Assembly (NCBI RefSeq): GCF_000969835.1
Contig: NZ_KQ033913.1
Location: 1,914,195 to 1,978,194, forward strand
Origin: Parabacteroides goldsteinii DSM 19448 = WAL 12034
GTDB lineage: Bacteria; Bacteroidota; Bacteroidia; Bacteroidales; Tannerellaceae
Reading direction: 5' to 3'
Length of the DNA stretch: 64,000 nt
The translations under genes and the position numbers were made by a program. Shown here piece by piece: positions 57,109-64,000 of the stretch. Every line of letters starts with the position of its first letter. Within the stretch, counting starts at the first letter, position 1. The notes beneath the pieces were generated by a model. The model searched no databases, was not told the origin of the DNA, and was given only the letters and a program-made list of their open reading frames with translations.

Positions 57109-57789
57109 TCAGAGCCGTCCGCCGACCAGCTTATATCCGATCCCCCGTACATTCAATATTTTGATACGGGGGTCTTTCTCTAATTTATGGCGTAGTTTGG
57201 TGATAAATACATGCAGGCTGCGGGTATTGTAAAAGCTGTCGTTACCCCAGAGTTGCAGCAGGATATCCTTCGTATCGACCGGCAAAGTTCCGCTCTCGCA
57301 AAGAAGCCGCAACAACTCCGACTCCCTGAATGACAGTTCGATCTCCTCACCGCCGATCTGCAAAGTCTGGGTAGAGGGATAAAAGGTGTAAAGTCCCAGT
57401 TCATGGTAAATAACGGCTACCGGTTCAGACTGGCTTTTCACTGTCAAAGCCTTCACCCGGGCAATCAGTTCACGGAGGCTGAAAGGCTTCCGCAGGTAAT
57501 CGTTCGCCCCAAGCCCGAAACCGAACACGATATCGTCCACCGAAGAACGGGCACTCAGAAACAGTACGGGCACCTCCTTATCCATCCGGCGAATGCGGCG
57601 AACCATCTCGAAGCCGTCCACCTCCGGCATCATCACGTCGGCAATGATCAATGCGGGATGCTCCTTGAAATACTGTTCGAGCCCCTCCAGACCGTCGCGG
57701 GCAATAGCAACTTCGTAACCTTCCTCTTCCAGGGCATCTTTTACGATCATTGCCAAAGAGACTTCATCTTCTACTAATAGTATGTTCAT
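57109..57789 (-). CDS. OmpR-family response regulator
   Basis: 226 residues. REC domain with phosphoacceptor Asp51 (IIADVMMPEVDG) and Lys100 (DYLRKPFS), then a winged helix (FRESELLRLLCESGTLPV, RSLHVFITKLRHKLEKDP, VRGIGYKLVG). It follows its cognate kinase gene by 9 bases. The Bacteroides RprXY pair has the same layout, but I would not assign that name. Likely controls the divergent outer-membrane gene at 59424. Confidence 0.93.
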   Translation of the reverse strand: MNILLVEDEVSLAMIVKDALEEEGYEVAIARDGLEGLEQYFKEHPALIIADVMMPEVDGFEMVRRIRRMDKEVPVLFLSARSSVDDIVFGFGLGANDYLRKPFSLRELIARVKALTVKSQSEPVAVIYHELGLYTFYPSTQTLQIGGEEIELSFRESELLRLLCESGTLPVDTKDILLQLWGNDSFYNTRSLHVFITKLRHKLEKDPRIKILNVRGIGYKLVGGRL

Positions 57790-57798
57790 AATCTCAGG

Positions 57799-59271
57799 TT
57801 ATTGAGGTAATGTAATTATAAAACAGGTGCCTTTACCGGGTTCGCATTCCACTGTGACGCTCCCACCATGTTTCTCCACCATAGTCTTCACATAGAACAG
57901 TCCGATGCCATAGCCTTTCACCGGTGACTGACGGACAGAGGGTATGCGGTAGAACTTATCAAAAATATGGCGGCGGTATTCTTCGGGGATGCCAGGACCA
58001 TTGTCCTGTAACCGTATCTGTGTCTTTCCCTCCGTCGCCACCGCCCGTATCGTTATTTCCGGTTCTTTATCCGCATATTTGATGGCATTATCCACCAGGT
58101 TGCTGATGATGCTGTACAAATGGATACGGTCTGCTCTCAACGTGATTTCCTCCGGCTGATACTCTGTCCGAATGCGGAAAGAGCGGGACGATTTTATCTT
58201 CTGTTGCTCCACGAGCCTGGCTATCAAATCATTCAAAGACAGTTTTTCTATCACCAGACGGATATCTTTCCGTTTCTCTAAACTGAGCGAAAGGATTTGT
58301 TCCACCATCCCGCCCAGGCGTTCCAGTTCCTCATGGCAAAGGTGCAGATATTTATCAGCCTTTTCTCTATTATCCAGCAGGTTATAATGGATAATAGATT
58401 CAATGGCGGCATACGAAATGGCGATCGGTGTTTTCAGTTCGTGAGTAACGTTATGCGTGAAATCATCTTTCAACTGTTCCACCGTCTTCTGATGGAATAG
58501 AAACCAAATCATATAGGCAAACGATAAAGCAAGAATCAGCAGAATCAGGAAAGAAGAAACCAGAATCCCCGTCATACCAGCCAGTGAAGCCATGCGGGTG
58601 GATTCCACATAGACATAGAAAGCTCTTGGAGTAAAAGTAGTGTATTTCCAGGTATACAGGTGATAGCGTGACAAATCTTCTCCTTCGGGGACGGAAGTGG
58701 CAATGACCGTGCTGTCGGTAAGCAGACGTATCTCCGTGAAATGGCGGAGGTTCAAGTTCTTTTCCCGTAGATTAACTGTCAGCAGGCTATCGAACTTTGC
58801 TATATTAACAGGAGAGATCGTGTCGATGATTTCATGAAGGCTACGCTGCATCTGTAAACCCAGCTCACCCAATGACTTGAAATCGTCGCCCACTTTGACG
58901 GAGTAGCTTTGCAGGACTTTCTTCATATCCTCATCTACTCCGCTTGCATAAGAGAGAGACGCCTTCTTCTCTATGATACTGACCGGTTGAATGACCGAAT
59001 CTTTATCTGAAAAACGGGTAGTCAGGGCAACTCCTCCCCGATCATCGGCCTGCGATATCGTTACCCGTTGCTTATTCGTCTTTTTGCTGATAAAGTCAGC
59101 ACGACTAAACAGTTCGACATGGTCGGCATTGCGGATAGCCTGCATAATGTACTCCCTGTTCTGCTGTTGCAGGGAATGGTATAATCCGTTTATCCAGAAC
59201 AACTGGTAGACGAAGATTCCCGACAAAGACAGAATAACCAAGAGAATGATATACTTGAACGATGATTTCAT
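57799..59271 (-). CDS. Sensor histidine kinase
   Basis: 490 residues from MKSSFKYIILLV (59271). A longer open frame to 59490 would add 73 residues with no signal and overlap the divergent gene, so I reject it. Two membrane segments (8-30 and about 235-258) flank a periplasmic sensor of ~200 residues. His277 in THELKTPIAISYAAIE is the phosphorylation site; N-box LVDNAIKYAD, DNGPGIPEEY and GYGIGLFYVK form the ATP site. Works with the regulator at 57109. Signal unknown. Confidence 0.93.
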   Translation of the reverse strand: MKSSFKYIILLVILSLSGIFVYQLFWINGLYHSLQQQNREYIMQAIRNADHVELFSRADFISKKTNKQRVTISQADDRGGVALTTRFSDKDSVIQPVSIIEKKASLSYASGVDEDMKKVLQSYSVKVGDDFKSLGELGLQMQRSLHEIIDTISPVNIAKFDSLLTVNLREKNLNLRHFTEIRLLTDSTVIATSVPEGEDLSRYHLYTWKYTTFTPRAFYVYVESTRMASLAGMTGILVSSFLILLILALSFAYMIWFLFHQKTVEQLKDDFTHNVTHELKTPIAISYAAIESIIHYNLLDNREKADKYLHLCHEELERLGGMVEQILSLSLEKRKDIRLVIEKLSLNDLIARLVEQQKIKSSRSFRIRTEYQPEEITLRADRIHLYSIISNLVDNAIKYADKEPEITIRAVATEGKTQIRLQDNGPGIPEEYRRHIFDKFYRIPSVRQSPVKGYGIGLFYVKTMVEKHGGSVTVECEPGKGTCFIITLPQ

Positions 59272-59373
59272 GCAAACAAATATAAGGAATCTCCGCCATG
59301 CAACTTCCCGCTTTAAATCAAAATAACACAGTTTTCGCCGAATGTTATTTAGTCTTACCAAATGAAAGCCTTT

Positions 59374-59405
59374 TTTGGTAATCACTGGCGTCCTCCCTAC
59401 CTTTC
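59374..59405 (+). promoter_or_regulatory. Candidate promoter of the receptor-like gene
   Basis: TTTG at 59374-59377, 20 bases, then TACCTTTC at 59398-59405 (one mismatch to TAnnTTTG), 18 bases before the ATG at 59424. It lies in the short space between the kinase gene and this gene, a good place for control by the two-component system. Confidence 0.4.
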
Positions 59406-59423
59406 GTATAAAAACAAAAGGCC

Positions 59424-61565
59424 ATGAAAAGAATCTATTACTTATTACCGATAGCCGGCTTACTCTCGCTTCCCACACAAATGCTGGCACAAAAACAGAC
59501 TGGTAGCGAAACCATCCTGGTCAACGACAGCATCACGTTGAACCTGCCGGAAGTATTCGTCAAAGCGGAACGGCCGCTGGTAAAGATGACCGACGGAAAA
59601 CTGCAATACGACATTCCCAACCTGATAAAAAGCAAACCGGTGGATAATGCGTTCGATATATTGGGAGAACTGCCGGGAGTGGGCAAGAGCGGCGACAATA
59701 TCTCTCTGCTCGGTACCTCGGAAACCACCATCATCATCAACGGCCGGAAAAGTTCAATGACATCGGAACAGTTGGCCGACATGCTGAAAGCAACTCCTTC
59801 GTCCAAGGTAAAAAAGATAGAAGTGATGTACAGCACTCCACCTCAATACGGCGTAAGGGGCGCATCGATCAATGTGGTTATTGAGAACGACCGGAGCCTG
59901 GCGGATATCCTGAAAGGAGAAATATCGCTGACAGGAAAACAGGCTTGGTATTTTTCTCCTACAGCACTGATGAATCTGTCCTATACCGGAAAGAAGTATG
60001 CCGCCGACCTCTCCTACTCGGCCAATTACCGTCACGGACGTTCGACAGAAGATATGCATGCAGAACCGACCGTGAACGGTACAAAATACGATATTCTGCA
60101 AAAGAACTGGTCGGAAAACAAAGGCATCTCCCATAACCTGCGGGGTGCCTTCGAATATGATTTCAGCAATAAAGACAAGCTGTCGGCCACCTATACAGGA
60201 AAATATGTACAAGACAAGCCAGTATCCCTGAGGGGCGGACAGACTGATTTCAAGGGTATCGAAACCGTTAATACGGCCAGCCGGACTACAGGTCCTTCGT
60301 TTCTGCATAGCACACGGATCGACTACAACGGACATAAAAACCTGAATGCCGGCATCGACTACACCTTATACAAAGATAAATCCTTGCAGGACCTGGTTAA
60401 TAATTTTGAAGACAGCAACGACCAGGACAGACGCAACGAGAGCAAGCAAAAATCACAACGAGCTAATATATATATCAACCACTTCGTTGTCGTAGGAGAA
60501 GGATGGAAGATTTCTTACGGGGCAGAAGCCTCCTTATCGGGGACGACCAATGAGGCTTCCGCCCTTCTGAATAATGAAAAAGAAAGCGAAGGGACCTTCT
60601 ATATGAAACAAAAAGAACATTCGGCGGGTATATTCGGCGGTTTCTCCCGTTCGTTCGGAAAGAAATTCACACTGAATGCTTCGCTGGCTGTCCGTTATTA
60701 CAAGGCTTCAGTCGATTCTGCCGGAAAGAAGGGTACGTTATGGGATCAGGCAGACTTGTTTCCGTCGCTTTCCGCCGTTTACCGGATCAACCGTTCGAAT
60801 ATGTTACAGTTCTCATTGTCGAGTAACAGAAAATATCCTTCCTATTGGGCAACAACTCCCAATACCTATTATATGAATATCTACAGCGTGATAAAAGGTA
60901 ATCCGCAGTTGAAACCGGAACTGAACTATTCGATGCAACTGACATATGTCATAAAGAATAAATATGTACTGGGGGCTTTCGCTAACTTCCAACCCGACAA
61001 GATACAGCAGATGTCGTATCAGCAACACGACCGTCTGCAATCGGTCTTCCATTCCATCAACCTGGATACGCATACGATGTACGGACTGATGGCCGTTGTT
61101 CCTTTTCGTGCCGGCGAAGTGCTCAGTTCGCGACTGACGCTGATGGGGTTCAGCATCCACGACAAAGGCACGCTGGTCGATATCAACTTCGACAGAAAGA
61201 AGTTGTTCGGGCGGGCAATGCTGACAAATACGATCTTTCTGACGCGCGACAAGAACCTTTCGCTCGACATCAGCGGCGATTACAGTTCGCCGGCGATCCA
61301 GGGCATTTACGACATCGATCCCCTGTATAGCCTCGATGCCGCACTGGTATGGACACTCCCCAAAAAGAGACTCCGCCTGACGCTTAAAGGCTCTGACCTG
61401 CTAAATAGCCAGAAACCTCTCACCCATATCGACGAACAAGGACAGAAGAGCCGGATGGAGTTGTTCCAGGATATACGCTCCGTCTCCCTGACACTCCGTT
61501 ACAGCTTCGGTGGCTACAAAGAGAAAAAGGTGAAATCCGTAGATACTTCGCGGTTCGGAACTTAA
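59424..61565 (+). CDS. TonB-dependent-receptor-like outer-membrane barrel
   Basis: 713 residues, signal peptide ending TQMLAQ. The plug region (LPEVFVKAERPLVKMTDGK, ILGELPGVGKSGDNISLLG, TIIINGRKS) and a barrel of the OMP_b-brl_3 type follow, ending TLRYSFGGYKEKK. The usual carboxypeptidase-like N-terminal domain is missing; the plug comes almost directly after the signal. It likely imports or senses a substrate linked to the divergent two-component system. Ends before a strong terminator. Confidence 0.88.
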   Translation: MKRIYYLLPIAGLLSLPTQMLAQKQTGSETILVNDSITLNLPEVFVKAERPLVKMTDGKLQYDIPNLIKSKPVDNAFDILGELPGVGKSGDNISLLGTSETTIIINGRKSSMTSEQLADMLKATPSSKVKKIEVMYSTPPQYGVRGASINVVIENDRSLADILKGEISLTGKQAWYFSPTALMNLSYTGKKYAADLSYSANYRHGRSTEDMHAEPTVNGTKYDILQKNWSENKGISHNLRGAFEYDFSNKDKLSATYTGKYVQDKPVSLRGGQTDFKGIETVNTASRTTGPSFLHSTRIDYNGHKNLNAGIDYTLYKDKSLQDLVNNFEDSNDQDRRNESKQKSQRANIYINHFVVVGEGWKISYGAEASLSGTTNEASALLNNEKESEGTFYMKQKEHSAGIFGGFSRSFGKKFTLNASLAVRYYKASVDSAGKKGTLWDQADLFPSLSAVYRINRSNMLQFSLSSNRKYPSYWATTPNTYYMNIYSVIKGNPQLKPELNYSMQLTYVIKNKYVLGAFANFQPDKIQQMSYQQHDRLQSVFHSINLDTHTMYGLMAVVPFRAGEVLSSRLTLMGFSIHDKGTLVDINFDRKKLFGRAMLTNTIFLTRDKNLSLDISGDYSSPAIQGIYDIDPLYSLDAALVWTLPKKRLRLTLKGSDLLNSQKPLTHIDEQGQKSRMELFQDIRSVSLTLRYSFGGYKEKKVKSVDTSRFGT

Positions 61566-61575
61566 TAAGATTCAG

Positions 61576-61618
61576 TTTTGATTATCCGGCAAGTGAATAA
61601 TCAGCCGGATAATCAAAA
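61576..61618. terminator. Strong bidirectional hairpin terminator
   Basis: TTTTGATTATCCGGC and its exact complement GCCGGATAATCAAAA form a 15-bp perfect stem with a 13-base loop, between the convergent receptor-like and DUF5053 genes. Confidence 0.85.
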
Positions 61619-61630
61619 CAATCTTTTAAA

Positions 61631-62110
61631 CTATACAAATTTAAGTGCTGTTTCATTGATTCTTTTACTCAAATCCAGTAAAGCTGCTGCAAAGCGTTTC
61701 CGTTCATCTTCTGTAAACCGAGCTGGTTTTCCGTTCACTTTATTACCGTTTAAACGTTGATAAAGCCAGGTTTTACTTTTACCAAAATACTCTTTCGCAA
61801 TATAACTCAACGATAAAGCATTCGCAACGTCTCCTAACTCCAATGCCAACTTAACATCCTGTAATTCTGACTTTATAGCCTTCAACCCTTTTTCTGTAGC
61901 TTCAGTAAAAATCATTTTCTCATCGCCCGGCATCGCTTCTATCTTCTGTGCCCGCTTTTCCTGAAACATCGCACGTTCTTTGGGCGTCATGTTTTTAAAC
62001 AGTTCAAAATCGGCCTGCATATCTGCTGTAGGTAAGAATTTAGATAATTCAAATAATAATTTCAGGTTCTCTTTCTGTCGGATAAGCTCCTCCTTCTCTT
62101 CTTTTGTCAT
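61631..62110 (-). CDS. DUF5053-type protein
   Basis: 159 residues. The C-terminal half, DVANALSLSYIAKEYFGKSKTWLYQRLNGNKVNGKPARFT, is split by me here as SLSYIAKEYFGKSKTWLYQR plus NGNKVNGKPA, a helix-turn-helix-like signature I associate with DUF5053. The N-terminal half is charged and helical. Probably a small DNA-binding protein; target unknown. It is preceded by an ordinary 97-base gap with no clear promoter box. Confidence 0.7.
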   Translation of the reverse strand: MTKEEKEELIRQKENLKLLFELSKFLPTADMQADFELFKNMTPKERAMFQEKRAQKIEAMPGDEKMIFTEATEKGLKAIKSELQDVKLALELGDVANALSLSYIAKEYFGKSKTWLYQRLNGNKVNGKPARFTEDERKRFAAALLDLSKRINETALKFV

Positions 62111-62207
62111 AGCTAAGATTTTTTATATTAATACTGATTTATTTGATTTTACAAAAGTAATAATCCTTGAATCATTCTGCAATAATCCAAGGATTATTTT
62201 TATAGAA

Positions 62208-63932
62208 TTAATGTAACGGTATCCCTGCCGGAACAATCGAAACCGCTTCCTCTTTCTCCAACGTCAGCATAAGAAGGCCATTCTTCACCGGCACTGCGGA
62301 TTGTTTCAATGTCGAACCATTCATAGTTATGGAATATATATCCACTGAGCTGACTTTTTCCCAACCTTCCAGCATCCGCCAGCTGCGGTTATCGTAACCT
62401 TCTGCGGAATAGGCGATGATCTCGTTTTCATTCCAAAGAGCTGGAACAAATAGATTATCGTTCTCACGCAGGATAAAATCGCCTTTGCGGATGATGTTCT
62501 TTCCATCTTCCACACGGGCTACGACACCATCACTGTAATACAATGCGTCATCGATAAAAGCAACACGTTCGAGACGACTCAGATAATACCAGGGCAACGT
62601 CATCGTACAGAACTGAGACAGGAAACCGGGAAGATTATCCTTGTCTTTCTGAAAAATCTCTTCACCTTGCATACTGGAACCGAAACGAAAATCTCCTTGT
62701 CCGTCCCGATGTGTCCGTCCCCTTGCCGATAACCGTTCGGGGACTTCCATCTGGAAGTTTATATCCGCCGGAAACCACCACGACATAGGTTGCAAACCGA
62801 CAAAACCTTCTCCCGCCGGATGAGCCCAGAAAATACCTTCACCGGTAACATCGAACCCTTTTTCGCGCCAGTATTTAAATATCTTCCGCTGTGTTTCTAC
62901 CTCTTTATACATATCGATCCCTCCGTTCTCCGGTTTGGCATGCCAAGGACTTAACGGACGGTTTTCCGGTTGCCAGTAAGCCATAAAAGCGTCGATATGA
63001 ATGGTATGGCCTTCCTTTAGTTCGGGAACCATCCCGATCAGGTTGTCGATACGTTTTTTGGCGAAGCCTTTCTCCCACTCTTTCGTATAGCTCAGATGAT
63101 AAGCTCTATGTCCTTTGACATATTCCCAGATGGATTTCAGGTTTCCATTGACATCACGTGCAATAATATCATTTTTGATATAAGTATCCCAAAGAGGACT
63201 TTCCTCGAAAGCATCGACCATATTGATGTGCAGACTGATAGTCGTATTATAAGCACGTGCTTCACAGATCAGCCAGCGGAGACTTTCGAGAGCTGTAGCA
63301 TCTTCTTCGCGTTTCAGCTTAGGGTTGACAATGCTCCAGTCGGGATAAAGATGATCATGACCACCACGCTGCCAACCGACCAGGTAAATGATCTTCGGGA
63401 TACCGCGTGTCAGATTATCCACTCGTTTCACCACATCGAGCGCCTGAGCGAATGTACAAAGGCATGACGGGTCTTCTTTTTGGAAAATCACGTTGTTCGG
63501 ATCAGGTTCATTCAGTTCGCCATCGTACCCCATAAAAAGTTTCAACACCAGGGTCTGGTGGTAATCACGATAATAAGGGGCAACAACGACTCTCTTTTTC
63601 GCCTGATAAGTGGCACCGTCTTTCTGATAGACGGCAGTCACTTCAGCCAGTCCGCCATCCTTCGGGATTAACTGATCACCGGATAAAGCGACAACCTCGA
63701 CATTTCCACTGGCACTGACTGTACGTACGGATAAAGCGATATCGGATAAGGAGAGATCGGATGTCTTTCCATTAGAATAATGACCGGTAACACGAAGGGT
63801 TCCCTTTTCTCCGGGATTACGTACCGGATTCAGAGTTTCTTTATCCAATTGGATAGAGATCTCCTCTAGTTTGTTCTGTGTACAACAAGACAGACAAAAC
63901 AGAATTGTAAGTACATACAAAGATATTTTCAT
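62208..63932 (-). CDS. GH101-like endo-alpha-N-acetylgalactosaminidase lipoprotein
   Basis: 574 residues. Lipobox LFCLSC (Cys16/17). Residues 25-115 look like a bacterial Ig-like domain. The catalytic barrel has IIYLVGWQRGGHDHLYPDW (181-199), TISLHINMVDAF, HIDAFMAYW (Asp314, candidate nucleophile) and GEGIFW (Glu365, candidate acid), matching Glyco_hydro_101 by pattern. GH101 enzymes release core-1 disaccharide from mucin O-glycans. It is shorter than the large multidomain streptococcal enzymes, so activity may differ. Upstream bases to 64000 show no other gene. Confidence 0.78.
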   Translation of the reverse strand: MKISLYVLTILFCLSCCTQNKLEEISIQLDKETLNPVRNPGEKGTLRVTGHYSNGKTSDLSLSDIALSVRTVSASGNVEVVALSGDQLIPKDGGLAEVTAVYQKDGATYQAKKRVVVAPYYRDYHQTLVLKLFMGYDGELNEPDPNNVIFQKEDPSCLCTFAQALDVVKRVDNLTRGIPKIIYLVGWQRGGHDHLYPDWSIVNPKLKREEDATALESLRWLICEARAYNTTISLHINMVDAFEESPLWDTYIKNDIIARDVNGNLKSIWEYVKGHRAYHLSYTKEWEKGFAKKRIDNLIGMVPELKEGHTIHIDAFMAYWQPENRPLSPWHAKPENGGIDMYKEVETQRKIFKYWREKGFDVTGEGIFWAHPAGEGFVGLQPMSWWFPADINFQMEVPERLSARGRTHRDGQGDFRFGSSMQGEEIFQKDKDNLPGFLSQFCTMTLPWYYLSRLERVAFIDDALYYSDGVVARVEDGKNIIRKGDFILRENDNLFVPALWNENEIIAYSAEGYDNRSWRMLEGWEKVSSVDIYSITMNGSTLKQSAVPVKNGLLMLTLEKEEAVSIVPAGIPLH

Positions 63933-64000
63933 ATGTAAATAAATTGCGCTCCCTATCTCAAGAGAGCCGTTTAAACCATTAATAAATTGATTTTTTTAGA

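Noticed and set aside
57799..59490. 563-codon version of the histidine kinase
   Set aside because: The extra 73 residues overlap the divergent receptor-like gene and precede the real signal/membrane segment.

Overview
The window looks like chromosomal DNA of a gut Bacteroidales, most likely Parabacteroides or a close relative. The family is well supported; the genus is a guess. Evidence: a SusC/SusD pair, many polysaccharide-degrading lipoproteins, a Bacteroidetes-type RpoZ, PorT-like and CHU_C proteins, and repeated TAnnTTTG boxes (the Bacteroidetes -7 element, often TATCTTTG) just upstream of start codons. There are no tRNA, rRNA, CRISPR or intact transposase genes that I can see.

Layout. 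1-10.4 kb: a tightly spaced minus-strand operon for host-type mannosides (six-hairpin glycosidase, a two-domain mannose-6-phosphate isomerase, ROK kinase, GH92, MFS transporter, GH38 running off the left edge). It is preceded by a 42-bp-period array of dyads. 10.7-18.8 kb: a bacterial alpha-2-macroglobulin divergent from penicillin-binding protein 1C. 18.8-23.4 kb: an AT-rich accessory patch with an AAA ATPase, a short TOPRIM-like partner, and a decaying HU-like/M15-peptidase module carrying one frameshift and one in-frame stop. 23.4-30 kb: housekeeping genes (NhaA, a second cation/proton antiporter, YigZ, UvrA). 30-35 kb: envelope genes (MltD-like transglycosylase, CHU_C protein, LysM plus periplasmic-binding-fold protein, PorT-like barrel). 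34.9-41.9 kb: a membrane-anchored REC-AraC regulator and a divergent GH20-GH2 operon, separated by a 278-bp segment flanked by perfect 19-bp inverted repeats with a strong outward promoter inside. 42-49.1 kb: an Rpn-family nuclease, an exactly phased 22-bp array, an HU-like protein and an orphan SusC/SusD pair. 49.4-64 kb: the bamD-rpoZ-DUF4293 operon, paaK-ACT, a beta-propeller lipoprotein, an MFS protein, a Gfo/Idh/MocA oxidoreductase, a two-component system divergent from a TonB-dependent-receptor-like protein, a DUF5053 protein and a GH101-like lipoprotein.

Together the genes describe a glycan-foraging gut commensal: exo-mannosidases feed mannose to a kinase and isomerase, GH20/GH2 trim hexosamine and galactose, and a GH101-like enzyme acts on O-glycans. 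The most interesting signals are the candidate invertible promoter at 35.9-36.25 kb, the two helically phased dyad arrays at 10.5 and 43.1 kb, and the AT-rich ATPase/TOPRIM-like pair at 19.4-20.9 kb.
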